Source: Raphanus sativus (taxonomy: Eukaryota; Streptophyta; Magnoliopsida; Brassicales; Brassicaceae). Taken from it: DNA of 64,000 nucleotides. This document shows, piece by piece, positions 34,211 through 60,912 of this stretch; the first letter of the stretch is position 1; the number at the start of each line of letters is the position of its first letter. The notes beneath the pieces are model-generated. The model did no database searches. It was given only the letters and a program-made list of their open reading frames with translations, and was not told the origin of the DNA. The position numbers and the translations under genes are program-made. The stretch spans positions 1,922,001 through 1,986,000 of the forward strand of contig NC_079514.1 of the NCBI RefSeq assembly GCF_000801105.2, read 5' to 3'.

Positions 34211-34892
34211 ATCTCTCGAGAGCTAAAACATCCGTGAGATTTGCTCATGTTTTATCTCTCATCATCCTTCTCATGCTTTTATCTTCTTATATTCGTTGCT
34301 CCGCTGTTTTTACTTTTTGTATATAAACTGTGTGTCGTTTCAAAGAGATAAAGCAGCGGGTTGCGTTTTTCTGTTTGTGAGACGAACTGCGTGCCGTTTG
34401 TTACTGAATATACAAGGCCTTAATTATGTCATGTCACTGAATAAATAGCCCCACTGAATAATTATTTTGATGTTTGTAAGGATTTCAGGCTTTGGGCCTT
34501 ATATATTAATATAATTTGACGGGAAAAAAAATAGCCCTTCTAATGTCATAGAGGTATCTAGATGAGGTTATTTTTTTTTCTTTTTTTTTGTCAAGACGGA
34601 GTTCTTCTAAATAATTTTTGTAAAGATTAAAAGCAGAGAATGAAGGGTATTTCTCTAATTAAACTTGGAAATTCTGTGAGAAATTCATAGATATATTTGT
34701 CTTCTTGCAAGTAGCATAAATTTTAAAATAGAAATTAGATATGTTGTATCAAAATACTAATATTGTTTTTGTTTAAGAATTCCTCTAAGGTTTAATTATG
34801 CAATTAGAGTTTTTCTTAGTCCATTGTATAGTTAACGTTGTTTAGATATTTTCAGTTTCGTTTCCTAGTTGAAATTTTTAAAAACGTTCTGT
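34211..34892. repeat. LPAT upstream tandem duplication, copy 1
   Basis: It begins ATCTCTCGAGAGCTAAAACA just upstream of the LPAT start and runs to AAAAACGTTCTG. It includes a block with ctgtgtgtcgtttcaaagag and gcgggttgcgtttttctgtt. Nearly the whole block recurs as copy 2. Confidence 0.85.
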
Positions 34893-34894
34893 TT

Positions 34895-34978
34895 ATCTCT
34901 CGAGAGCTAAAACATCCGTGAGATCTGCTCATGTTTATCTCTCGAGAGCTAAAACATCCGTGAGATCTGCTCATGTTT
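34895..34978. repeat. 42-bp perfect tandem duplication at the copy junction
   Basis: Two 42-base units (34895-34936 and 34937-34978) both begin ATCTCTCGAGAGCTAAAACA and end CTGCTCATGTTT. They mark the join between copies 1 and 2 of the larger duplication. Confidence 0.85.
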
Positions 34979-35462
34979 ATCTCTCATCATCTTCTCATGC
35001 TTTTATCTTCTTGTATTCGTTGCCCCGCTGTTTTTACCTTTTGTATATAAACTGTGTGTCGTTTTAAGGAGATAAAGCGGCGGGTTGCGTTTTTCTGTTT
35101 GTGAGACGAACTGCGTGCCGTTTGTTATACAAGGCCTTATGTAAATTGAAATTCACTGAATAAATAGCCCACTAAAGTTAGATGGGGTTCTTTTTTTTTT
35201 CTTTTGTCAATTAGATGGGATTCTTCTTTTTTTAGATGGTTCTTCTGAATAATTCCTTTTTAAGATTAAAAGCAGAGAATGAAGGGTCTCTAATGAAACT
35301 TGGAAATTCTGTGAGAAATTCATAGATATACTTGTCTCTTGCAAGTAGCATAAATTTATTATTTATAAAATAGAAATTAGATATAGAAATATATTGTATC
35401 AAAATACTAATATTCTTTTGTTAGAGAATTACTAATTATGTAATAGAGTTTCTCTTAGTCCA

Positions 35463-38400
35463 TCTATTTATATAAAAGAGGGTTTCCTTCCCTCCTGTTG
35501 CGCCACGTAGGACGAGAGGTCATTAATTCGAAGTCTAAGGAGATGACATGTGTTTGTGTCTGTTAAGTGTTATTAGGCTTAAGTTCAGATTATGTTTTCG
35601 GCCCAGAAACTCTGCTATGCTCTAACCCTAATATAATCTGACGACGCTTTCTCTCCTCTGCGTTTTCGACAAATCTCACCCATTACTCCTCATTTACTTC
35701 CATCCTTTAATTCAATCTTAATGAGAGAACCTAGATCCTTTCACCTTCCTTTTGCTCCTCATGTTATATAAACCTTCTCCTCGAATCTCACCTCGATCCA
35801 TTTTCGACAACCTCCATTCAGCCAAATCAAGCAATGGCACTGAAATCTGATCAAATCTCCGGCAAGTTTTAGTTCCAGTGGGCCCTACATTTTAACGACA
35901 TCTCAGGTCCTCAAGGTTACTGCTTCTCTACTCTCTGTTTTAGTGTCTGGCTAATCTTTTCAATTGTTATTGTCATCTCTCATGGATGGTTAAATTAATT
36001 ATCTTTTCTGTCTTTTCTTTTAGTTATGAGCTGGAAAGCTGAAACCCTTACGATGTCCTCCCCTGCTAAACTCTGCTGCGGCCAAGTTTTCTCCAAGAAA
36101 TATCTCACTTTCTCAGGCCCTTTGCCTAATTACTTTTACTGGGAAATATAGGCGTTTCCCTTTTCTTTTTGAAACGGATGTATGAGTCTCAGATGAATTA
36201 TGTCATCTTGGCTGTTTTTATCTCAACAACTTTATATCGTAATTGGTTAAGTTTCAATAAAAAAAATTATTTTTTTTGTATTAATTGCCAGCCTAGCGTA
36301 GAAGCCAAAGGCCAAGTTGATATTCTCATCTTTAGTGCACTTTGTACAGAAAGATCATATTCCACACAAATCTATAATTGGAGTTAGTCGTCTGAGCTAG
36401 GAGTTTCTAATCTCCCTGTTATTTTTATCGTATGAAGTGATAATCTTTTATCATAATTTTTGTCGCCAGACCAATTCGTTAGAGGGGATTTAGATTCTAT
36501 ATGGAACCATAACCAAAACTCAGTATCGTTTCTTTAACTGATTATCATTTTGATTCGGAAACATTGTAGCCTTTTTGTGACTAACAAATAGACAATGTTG
36601 AAGAAGCCAAGCAGTTCAACTTCTAAGTCTGAATGAAACAGCTCATTAGTTTTTGTACTGAGTTTACAGTGGAAATATATAAAAGGTTATGATCATATTT
36701 ATGATTAGTTTATTTACCCATTGTCATAGTTTAATCTCTTAGTTCAATTCTGTATAACACTACAATTCATTGTCTTTTCAGTTGTACTTCGATTAAACTG
36801 AGCAAGTTATCCTTTCATGCCTATTTGTCTATTATTTATATGATATTTAGAGTGGCTCAATGCGTTTGTATACATATAATTTTTAATTAGTTACTCCCAA
36901 CATCGTTCAATTTTTACAAGTCACTTTTTTCACCAAATACAAGTTATTTATTTGTAAACTTCAGTTTCCCTTATCGTTCAAATGTTACTAAAAGAAGGCT
37001 TTTTTTATACCAACAACTTTTCCGGTCATATATTTAAGGGTCAATTTGCTTAATAATCATAGCAGCATCATATATGAAGAATATAGCCATGCATGAAAAG
37101 TTGTGTCAATTTGGTATATAATTAGACAACGCTCTCCTTTCTTGCGCGTGAGAAATAATTAAAACAACGCTCAATATCATACTATACTATATTTGTCCAA
37201 TATATAGTACAAAACAATTATTTTATAATAACAACCATTATGAAGTGCATGAAAAAATAAAAAGGCTAAAAAAGATGAAAGGTTTGTAGAGAGTAAACTA
37301 TACCCTAAACCCAAACTATATACCCTAAACCCAAACTCCAAACCCAAACCATATACACTAAACCCTAAACTCAAACCATATACCCTAAACCCAAACCCTA
37401 AACCCAAACCATATACCCAAACACTAAACCCTAAACCCAAACCATATACCCAAACACTAAACCCTAAACCCAAACCATATAGCATAAACCCAAATCTTAG
37501 ACCCTAAACCCAAATCATATATCCTAAACTTTAACCCTAAACCATAAACCCAAACTCTCAACCCTAAACCCAAACCATATACTATAAACCAAAACCCTAA
37601 ACCCAAATCATATACCCAAACCATATACCCTAAACCCAAACCCTAATCATAAACCCTAAACCCAAACCTTTATTCATTTCGTGACTATACTATACGTATT
37701 ATTGTATAGAATACTCGACACACCCACAAACTTTATATATATGAAATTCTCTAAAATTTCTTTAGATAGAGAGATGATGAGTGGCGACAATGTTGGAGAA
37801 CAAAACAATGCAACTGATCAAGTAATGAGTAAGAAGAATCATGAAGCAGAGAAGGAGATATAAATTACAAAAGAAGAGAAAAAGAAATTTATCAAATCAT
37901 ACTGTAATTTAAAATAGTATGGATTCAAAATTGCGATCATGAAATATTATATAAAATTTATAAAATATATGTTTGTTTTGAAATTTTCAAAACATATTAT
38001 GTGTAGAAAAAGATTTATTTTTATTATATAAACAACAAAATTGTACAATTGTTTTTACAGATATTGAAAGCAACTAAAAATTGAAGGGGAAACCATATTT
38101 ATAAAAAAAAAGAAAAAAGAAAAAAATCCATTCAAGGACAATATGGCAAATATTACACAAATATCATAGCCTTTGCTTTGCTATGTACATATGCTTCATT
38201 TAAATCCTACAATGTATATGTGATCAAATTTCCCTATATTTAAAACCCAATGAATAGAATAACTTATAACGCTTTAAACGCAGTCTCAAAGTAAAAAAAT
38301 CAAAGAAACCTTATATTAATGGAGCTAATTTTGTATTCTCTAAAAATAAAAAATAATTAATGAAGGTTACTGTCATTTTAGTTCAAACCGAAAATATCTA

Positions 38401-38541
38401 TTAGAAATAACAATATGATCTCAAAATTCTTTACATTATTTTTTTGTTTATAATATAATTTTATATAATGATTTAAATGCTTCATAAATTAATAAAATAG
38501 TTTTTATTATAACTTCCTGCCCGTAGGGCGGGCCGACCCTA
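35463..38541 (+). mobile_element. Non-autonomous Helitron, 3.08 kb, with an internal empty-site control
   Basis: The 5' end TCTATTTATATAAAAG follows an A. The 3' end has a GC hairpin (GCCCGTAGGGC, about 38520) and finishes GACCCTA before a T. The paralogous uninterrupted copy at 34211-34892 reads CCA/TTGTATA at this point, so both borders are fixed by comparison. The terminal CTA departs from the usual CTRR. No helicase is seen. The interior has a promoter-like stretch (35640-35835) with TATATAAA near 35766, a short broken frame from 35834, and telomere-like repeats. It may have captured host sequence. Confidence 0.75.
37301..37669. repeat. Telomere-like minisatellite (CCCTAAACCCAAACCATATA type)
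   Basis: About 370 bases of degenerate units combining the plant telomere motif CCCTAAA with CCCAAAC and a recurrent CATATA spacer. The open frames it creates (repeats of GLGLGF) are by-products of the repeat and are not treated as genes. It lies inside the Helitron. Confidence 0.85.
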
Positions 38542-38781
38542 TTGTATATATAGTTAACCTTATTTGGATATTTTCAGTTTCGTTTCCTAGTTGAAATTTT
38601 AAAAACGTTCTGATATTAAATCAAGATCCCAAAAGCAACATAACGCAAATAATTATTGCTAAAAAGATTTGGAACCTTAACAATCTTGAAAAAGAAAACA
38701 CAAGAACAGAATAAAAAAAACAAATCTTGCTAAAAAGATTGAAAACGATAATTAAACGCTACATTCTCTCGATCAATGCCT

Positions 38782-39589
38782 CTAAGCCATAGCTAAACCA
38801 ATAGCAACCGCGGTCAAGAAGCCGCTTCCAACCTTCAATCCAACCGCAGCGTTTGGAGCTGGAGCTGGAGCGTGAGTTGAAGCCGGGGGACTACTAACAG
38901 GAGAAACCTTAGGACTGCCAAAGTCACGGCTCCCGGCACCAACATTATTGCGTTCAGCCAAAACAACAAGATGAATCCTCTCGCCTTTAGTGCAGCTTCC
39001 AGGAGCGCCACTGATGAAGAAGTAAGGTCCTGAGTTGTCTAGCTTGAACTTTGTGTCTCCATCGTTGAATTGCTTCAAGGGCTTTGATGTGTTACAACTA
39101 TCGTAATCTTCTTTTGTCACTTGTAACACCGAATCAACTTTCGCGTCGTACGCCCACACTGATCCACATGCATGAATACATCATAATAAAATCATATTAC
39201 ATATCTCAAATATATATGATATGATTGCATGAAAACATGTTTCCGATTAATAACATTCTCTAAAACATCAAAAATCAAACAGATATTTTGAAATAATATA
39301 ACATTCCGCAAATCATCTGTCTTTTGTGATCAAAGAACATTAGGAGAAACATTCTCAAAACTATCATGCATCGTCAGAAAGATGAAGAGATGTATAGAGT
39401 ACCAAGAACGTCGCCGACTTTGAAACGGTTGGCCTCAGCCCAGTGATTGAGAGTATTGCTGGGAGAATCTGGAACCTTCCACGACCCAACATATCCACCA
39501 ACTAGAATCATCCTCGGTTTGGAGGCAGCATGGCTCACTGTGGTGAGTAAGAGGTAAACAAGGGTCAATACTGGAACTATGATTCCCAT
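38782..39589 (-). CDS. ENODL12: Early nodulin-like protein (phytocyanin fold), ENODL12-like
   Basis: Two exons (39403-39589 and 38782-39158, minus strand) give an intact 187-aa protein. It has a signal peptide (MGIIVPVLTLVYLLLTTVSH), then a plastocyanin-like domain (VGGYVGSWKVPDSPSNTLN, HWAEANRFKVGDVLVWAYD, SGPYFFISGAPGSCTKGERI). A short Pro/Ala-rich arabinogalactan-type segment (STHAPAPAPNAAVG) precedes a C-terminal hydrophobic tail typical of GPI anchoring. The copper-ligand set of true phytocyanins is not complete, as usual for ENODLs, so a structural or signalling role at the cell surface is expected. Position fits At4g30590. Confidence 0.9.
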
Positions 39590-39647
39590 TTTCTTGACTT
39601 CTTCTTTTAACAAAACTACTCTTTGTTGTTTTTTTTTTGGTGTTTGG

Positions 39648-39690
39648 TCTCTTTTTGTTTTTGTTTTTGTTTTTGTTTTTGTTTTTGTTT
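39648..39690. repeat. (TTTTTG)n hexamer repeat in ENODL leader
   Basis: About seven TTTTTG units on the plus strand, which is CAAAAA on the sense strand of the ENODL-like gene. It lies 60-100 bases before its start codon, in the likely 5' UTR. Confidence 0.8.
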
Positions 39691-39727
39691 TGGCAAAGGT
39701 GAAGATACTTGGATGTGTGGATGCTGT

Positions 39728-39735
39728 TTATATAG
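39728..39735 (-). promoter_or_regulatory. TATA box of ENODL12-like gene
   Basis: On the minus strand TATATAAA sits about 140 bases before the start codon and upstream of the hexamer repeat. Confidence 0.45.
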
Positions 39736-39779
39736 CCATTGTGGTTTGGAGCTTAACCGAGTCAAAATAAATATGGTCT

Positions 39780-41250
39780 TAATTAATAGTAAAGTGTAAT
39801 CTTCCTCTGATTTGGTAAATAAATCACAGTTTTACTCACTTTTATGACAAAGATTAATGTTATTAGTGAATTTAGAAACTGACACGAAATTTTTGGTTTG
39901 AAATTGTTAATAGATTGGCATGAGTTGTTTATACTAAATATAATGCTTGACTGTTTTCAATAACACAATTTCTTTTTTGACATCATTTCAATAACACAAT
40001 ATGTTTGCAAAATTATAAAAACAGTCAATTTAATTTTTGTAAACAATTTACCAAAAGATTGATCCACTGTTTGAAATATACTAAGTTTCCATATATGTTT
40101 AATAATTTTATTAATGACCACACTGTATATATATATATATATAAATATACATACATATATATAAATATATACATCTATATATATATTAGACTCAGATATT
40201 AGTAGTAGAAGAATAAAGCAAGCGGAATTTTAAATTAAGAAAAAATATTAAAAGCTAGGAATATAATTTACAAATACATTAAAGAATATTGTTAATAAAT
40301 ATATAACATCTTGAATAAGAGAGGAAGGCGATATAAGCTAGAAAAATATTTGAAGATTATGGAAATTAACTACGAAACTTTCTTTTGTTTTCCTGTTCAA
40401 TGTTTTCCATAGTTGTCCATTTTATCTAATTTAAGTATGTCTGGAATATCCAGGCTGCCATGGTGAATCTCCTTAAACCATTAGGCCACCATGCAAGCAT
40501 GAATGAGTTGTTAATTTTGTGTTTATCCTATTTACTTAAATCAACTTTAAATGATAATAATATTTTAGGCAAAATAAATCTTTATAGATTTGGACACGTT
40601 TCAAACTATGACACATTGACACACAAATTGGTCGATACTAAGAAAAAGAAAATGTATAAAACACATAAAGTATTAACGTGCCAGTCCAGAAGACAACACA
40701 CGTACTTTTACAATGTAACCTAAGAGTTACATTTCTCTCTGCCGTATAACTGCTATTAATAATTGATTACAAGCAAAAACTATATGCATATACGTTAGGC
40801 ATGAAAGTCTTCAGGTATACTATACAATTGATAGTTACGAGTTATGGAGCCGTTATGGTCGAGAACGGATCTAACATCTTTAATGTGTTATTGAATTTGG
40901 TAGAGAAACAGATTCACACGTTGGATGGAATGAATTCTAATTAATCTTAAGTTCTGTTCTTAACCGGCCAAGGCCTGTACACATTTGAAAGCACAACTGG
41001 TCACATGGCCTTGTTATCTTAACCGGTTATAAATAAGATTGAGAAAGGTTAACATGGTACATACAAGCATGAAGCATCTAGTTCAAAAACAAACGTTACA
41101 TTAATACTTCAACGAAATCGTCATGTCGATTTTTTTTAAAACATCATAGCCAAAGAGAAACCGTCTTCAAATCAAAAAAAAAAAAACTCAGATAAAGTAT
41201 GATGGATAAGACATTGATTGATGATGGTTGGTTGATGATGGTGATGAGAA
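39780..41250. other. AT-rich spacer, no gene seen
   Basis: Intergenic between the ENODL-like gene's promoter and the 3' end of the SRP receptor gene. It includes a TA-rich tract at 40125-40185. No supported gene or element was recognised. Confidence 0.45.
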
Positions 41251-41252
41251 GA

Positions 41253-43540
41253 TCATTTGAGAAGTGTCTTGACAATGGCTTTGACATTAAGCTTCTTCAG
41301 GTCAGTGTAAGACTGGCCACAACCCACGAACATAACCGGTGCTCCCGATATATAAACCATCGACAAAGCTGCTCCAACCTACAAACCCCCGTCCCAAACC
41401 ACTCATTAACAACTCATAGAAAAAACACTTATAAGAACCAAATCTTTCTATCAATGTTTTCACTGTACCTTGTCATCAATGGTATCAAACTTTGTCAGTA
41501 AGATTCCATCAATCAATCTTGTGCTCCCGGAAGTAGAGAGATCCGAAAGTTTCTGAAAATTTAGAAAAAAAAAAACAGTTCAATAAGGTTACATTAAACA
41601 TCTAATAACAAGAATCTAGCAGAAACACCAAACCTGGTTAAACTTCGAGAGCTGGTCTACTGCATCGTTTCCAACAAGAGCTTCACCAACAAACAAGACC
41701 AAGTCCGGTTTGTTAAGGTTAATGAGCTTCGAGAGAGCTCTCATCAAAGGCTCATTATCCTGCATCCGACCAGCCGTGTCAACAAGAACAACATCGGATC
41801 CATTCCTAGTTGCTTCTTGAATAGCTTCTTTAGCAACCACTGCTGGATCCTTCTCATAACCCTTTTCGAATATCGGTATCTGTTCCCAACCAAAACAATC
41901 GTTAAAATCACCATAATCAACTTGATCTTATTAAGACAAACAGATGATGTCATTCTCATTTTACCTGTAACCTACGAGCATGAGTCCTTAGCTGCTCAAC
42001 AGCTCCAGAACGGAACGTGTCACAAGCAGCCATCATCACACTCACCTTATGCTGCTGAAGCCAATACGCCACTTTGGCAAGATTGGTGGATTTGCCAACT
42101 CCGTTGACTCCAACAAACACCACCACATAAGGCCTCCTCTGTTCTTTGGCAGCATGAACGTCTCTCATTATATCAATTGAGCGTCTCGGAGTCAGTATAC
42201 GAATCAGAGCTTCCTCCATTGCTCCCTGAAGTCAAAATATGTTTCATCACAATTAAGCAATCTATGAGAATGTTGAACTGTGTTAGTAGAGCTACAAAGG
42301 ATAAATCACAACACCTGAACGGTTGAAGAGATTCTCGTGAACGAAGCTAACTTCTTTCCTTCAAGACTTGCTTCCACTGACTCACAAAGCTTCTCAGCTA
42401 TCTCTTCAGCCACATTCTTGGTCATGAGCCGTTCCTTCAAAGCTTTCAACGCTGGTTCAAGGTCTGTCCTTTCAAGATTCGCCTTCCCAGTAATACTGAA
42501 CACATATTTAAAATACTTAGATCACAGAATAGATAAAGTAAAATTAGCAACAAAAGAGAAACCACCAACCTCTGGAAAACAGAAGAGAACCATCCCTTCT
42601 TCTTAGCCTCAGGCTTTTCCTCATCACTTCTTGCTTCATCATCATCATCACTTTCACTATCACTACTAAAAACCTCTTCCTTGTCCATCATACTCTCTCC
42701 CTGGTCCGCAGCAACAACATCCACATGACCATTACCCCCGTTTTCCTCCACGGAGTCCGTGAAGTCCAGCTTCTCCTCCTGCTTAGTCGCCTTATCATCA
42801 TCCCAAACCCTATTCTTCTTCGTGGCCTTCTTCGGTGGGTCCACCTTGGAAGAACCTTTATTGCTACTACCTATACTGTCAGCTTTCCTTAAACCTCCTC
42901 TACCTCTCACACCTTTACTCCTCAGCTTCGCTAGTTTACTTACATCAACTCCAACATTATCATTATTATTCTCTTTCCCGTTAGCAAGAGAATCATCTTC
43001 CATCTTATGATGATGATTCCCATTACTCAAACCATTGACTTTCCCTTCATCATCTTTCTTCGAAGCTCCACCACCACCATTGCTCTGTTTAGTTTCCTCC
43101 TTTGACACCTGCCCTTGCTTCTTCTTCACACTACCACTCAAAGCCTTCACCACTTGCTTACTCTTCCTCAGCTCCTCACCCCGAGCCTCAGCTTCCAACC
43201 TAAGCTGCCTAAACGTCTCATCAAAATCATCACCATAACTCATCCTCTTAGGATCATAGATCTCAGAGAAACTCTCCTTCACCATTGAAAGCAAGTCGTC
43301 GACGTAAAGAAGCTGGAGGATCTTCTGGTAGACAGCGACGAAGACGAGTCCGAGGTCGTTGTGGAACGTCCATTTGAGAGTGTAGGCGCCGTAGTTGAAG
43401 GAGGCTTCGCCGGATCGCTCCTCGAGGAGGCAGGAGCGGATCAGAGTGTCGATCGGTGAGCCTTTGAGTGCGTTTCCGATCTCTTTGCATGTCCAGAGGA
43501 TAAGGCCTCCTCTTGTAAATATCAAAAGCTGTTCTAACAT
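41253..43540 (-). CDS. Signal recognition particle receptor subunit alpha
   Basis: Six coding exons on the minus strand (42570-43540, 42315-42495, 41965-42225, 41634-41879, 41469-41552, 41253-41378) give an intact 622-aa protein. The N-terminal SRX domain ([18 protein letters not shown]) binds the beta subunit at the ER. A long charged linker follows, with His/Asn runs and an acidic [16 protein letters not shown] patch. Then come the N domain and the GTPase domain: GVNGVGKST (G1), [31 protein letters not shown] (G3), TKFDTIDDK (G4), and [14 protein letters not shown] at the end. It receives SRP-ribosome complexes at the ER membrane. Just before the start codon, gggaagATG is preceded by a ttttacag acceptor, indicating a 5' UTR intron. 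Position fits At4g30600. Confidence 0.94.
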
Positions 43541-43545
43541 CTTCC

Positions 43546-43813
43546 CTGTAAAAAAAAACCAAATCGAATCGAATAAAAAATCAAATCTTTTTGATCAATT
43601 AACAAAAAAGAGAACATTCGAATTGAGGAATTTAGGATCTTTATGTTGGATTGTCGTTTTAAGACAGATCTTGTTGTGTGTTCGGTCGGAAATTGAAAAG
43701 GTTGTTGGTAACACGTAAGCAAAATGATTTCGCTGAGGACAAGATTGACAGAGGAACAAGATTGGATCGTAATGTTCGAGAGAGAGGAAGAGGAGGGAGG
43801 ATATTACGAACCT
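43546..43813 (-). other. 5' UTR intron of SRP receptor alpha gene
   Basis: On the minus strand an AG/gttcgt donor near 43813 and a T-rich ttttttttacag acceptor near 43546 bracket a U-rich stretch with no coding sequence. Leader introns of this kind are common in plant housekeeping genes. Confidence 0.5.
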
Positions 43814-43905
43814 TGATTCCTGTCGTTTGCTTGGCGAGAGAGACGATGACGAACAGAAAAAAAAATGAAAAAGTTAAAAGTTATGATGCTCTTTTGATTC
43901 CACCT

Positions 43906-43914
43906 TATATATAT
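43906..43914 (-). promoter_or_regulatory. TATA box of SRP receptor alpha gene
   Basis: On the minus strand CCCTATATATATAAGG lies about 90 bases upstream of the proposed leader exon end. Confidence 0.4.
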
Positions 43915-43929
43915 AGGGATCAATATTAA

Positions 43930-58509
<14,580 letters not shown>

Positions 58510-59753
58510 TAACCTAAAAACATAGAGTAAGAGAAAATATCTCCAACAAGCACAATCCAGCTACCAGATTAGGATCCAATTCCGAGTAAACTCGGAGTTA
58601 TTGTTTTTTTTCTTCTTCTAATTTCTGTTTTAAAGCTTTGATTCATTTCCACAATTTGGAAATCACAAAACGATTTAAGAATATTCAAGGAATTGTTTAT
58701 AAGTTAAAGAAGTACAAGGGTTTCAAATATTTCTCTCCTAGTTATAAAAACAAAAAGAAAAAAAAAACATTAGTGTATAGAGTACATAGGTCTAGTTTTT
58801 TCTGCTTGATTAGTATATGAAGACAACTGGAGTTCTCATACCTGAAAGTTGAATGGCTTGCATGCATAAGCTCAACTTTATATGAATATTTTGGGAAGGC
58901 ACATTGACATAATATTGTGGCAAAAGAGAAGTTGAATTCAAAGGGTAATGGTCAGACTTTTCAGAATGGGTCCAAATGAGACAAGTACGTGACATCCAGG
59001 CAACAATATATTATAAATATACAATATACACACATACACATACACTCATTATACATATTACACTAAACCACCATAGTTTTCTTCTCCTACTTGTTTCACT
59101 TTTCTTTCATCAACCCAGCTTTTATTTTTGCTGTCTCTCTCTCTAGATCCCACCCTCTTTTAATTATCTCTCAACCAAAATTTTCGCATACATATATTCA
59201 ATGACCTATACTTTTTAAATTCAAATCTCAACCAATCATCAAACCAACCTCACAAAGACATAAACCTAATCACAAAATAATAAAAGAAGAACCTTTTTCC
59301 TTGTGTACTAGTCAGCATTTCAATGCCCTCCTGCAACTTCCTAAAGGGCACATACACCATAGACAAAAGTGAAAAAGAAAGAAAATAAAAGTTCTGATTT
59401 TTTTTTTTTTTTTCTCTCAAATTTCTCTCTTTCTTTCTCCATTATCTTGATTACTACTCCTAGTTTTCTGCTGTTCTGTCTCAATAGACTCTCTCTCACC
59501 CGAAAGAAAAAGAAAAGAAAAAAAAAGACTTTAAATTTCTCTCAATTGGTAATGGGCACCCAGCCAATAATGTGGGTGGTGGCTTCTTCTTTGTGGTTTC
59601 TTAAAGTCTTTTGGTCAAGTACAGAGAAGTTTCATACCAGACTCCCTTTTTTGCCCCTTCTCACCTTCTTCCCCAGCTTTCTCACCTTCTTCCACATCTC
59701 TCTCTATCTCTATTCTGTTCTTTTGTATTTGCAAAATTCACTGATCAGATCCG
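58510..59753. other. Spacer and pyrimidine-rich leader
   Basis: It holds the 3' flank of the SCPL gene and the promoter and leader of the next gene. From about 59400 on it is rich in T and CT runs. I see no copy of the YbaB-type gene that I recall lying here in Arabidopsis (At4g30620). Confidence 0.45.
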
Positions 59754-60912
59754 ATGAAGGAGATTACTGACTTGGTCGATCCCAGGAGGATCATGTTCAA
59801 GCATCAATCCCTTATGCAGGATTATCATGACTTGAGAAAGGTAATAAATAATTGTGTTACTCCTTTGTTTTGTTTCGGTTTCCTCTGGATCTGCACGACG
59901 TAGTTAGGGTTTTGTGTTCTTTTATGTTCTGTAATGAATCTGCTGGGTTTTGGAATTGTTTTTGGGTTTATTTCTAATCTAGCAAATGAATTAAAGAAAT
60001 AAGAAATAAAGTTTTGATTTTTATTCAGGAAACAGAGTATAAGATGAGGAAACTGGAGATGATGAAACGAAAACGATCGGCCCTTGATGCACAAGTTAGG
60101 TAATAATAATCATCTCTCAATCTCATTCATGTGACATTCACTATGTGATATGAGGCTTGATGATTGTATTAGATGTGTAATGTTACAATATATACTAAGA
60201 TTACACAAGAGATTAGGTTAAGACTATTGTCTAATATATCCTTTCCTAATATACTCTTATATTCACAACGTTTAATTTTGGCTTTATTATCTTTACTGAG
60301 TGTGTGTTTTGGTCCAAACGATATAGGTTCTTGAGACGCAGATACAAACACTTGAAGCAAGACCAATCTCATGAAACATCATCTCCCAACATGCTAAGAT
60401 TGTCGGAATCCAGAGGAGCTTTGAAGGTGTCGAATAATGGCAAAAGAAAGAAGAGCTCTGGTCAGGGAACATCCTTTGGTTTGAAACTAAAGGATACAGT
60501 TTGCGATGAGAAGAACGAATTGTCAGCTAAAAGGAGCAGCAGAGGGAACGAGGTTTTGACAAGCTCTATTCCACTTCCTGATCTTAACGACAATAACACT
60601 CTGGTCACCAACAAAGTCTCAGGATTTGACCTGAACCTGATCTCGGTAAAGCCAAAACAGCTTCTCATGTTTTGTTGGAATCTTGATAACCTAATCAGAG
60701 CTTGGTTTTGTGGGGGTTTGGCATTTTGGTTGTAGGGAGAAGAAGAGGATCCTGAAGCGAATGGTGAAGCAGCAAAGAACACAATGATTGGCAATGGAAT
60801 GGATTGCGAGATGAAGTTGCCGATTTGCAGAGACGTGGAGAAAGAGATAAGCCGAGCAGCAGTGAAGAGGAAGGTGGTGTCATGGCAAGATCCAGTTGCT
60901 TTAAGGGTTTGA
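59754..60912 (+). CDS. Plant protein of unknown function with coiled-coil start and DLN motifs
   Basis: Four exons (59754-59840, 60029-60099, 60327-60645, 60736-60912) give an intact 217-aa, basic, probably nuclear protein. The N-terminal 60 residues (MKEITDLVDPRRIMFKHQSL, ETEYKMRKLEMMKRKRSALD) look like a short charged coiled coil and run into an Arg/Lys-rich segment (RFLRRRYKHLKQ). The middle is Ser/Lys-rich (GKRKKSSGQG). Two DLN-type motifs, IPLPDLN and GFDLNLIS, resemble EAR repression motifs. The end is VKRKVVSWQDPVALRV. By position it fits At4g30630, which I recall only as unknown. No enzymatic domain is visible and I do not assign a function. Confidence 0.8.

Larger units (their letters stand above)
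34937..38612. repeat. LPAT upstream tandem duplication, copy 2, split by a Helitron
   Basis: The left part, 34937-35462, matches copy 1 up to the phrase CTTAGTCCA. The match resumes at 38542 (TTGTATA) and ends with AAAAACGTTCTG at 38612. Removing 35463-38541 restores the copy 1 order exactly at the break. Confidence 0.85.

Noticed and set aside
37177..37639. Two minus-strand open frames with repeated GLGLGF / VYGLGLGF
   Set aside because: They are translations of the telomere-like minisatellite; no start context, splice or family support.
42759..43238. Ser/Leu-rich plus-strand frames opposite SRP receptor exon 1
   Set aside because: Antisense shadows of the charged linker of SRP receptor alpha.
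59369..59770. 133-aa frame ending at the start of the 59.7-kb gene
   Set aside because: It covers the pyrimidine-rich leader, and its Phe/Ser-rich content reflects base composition.
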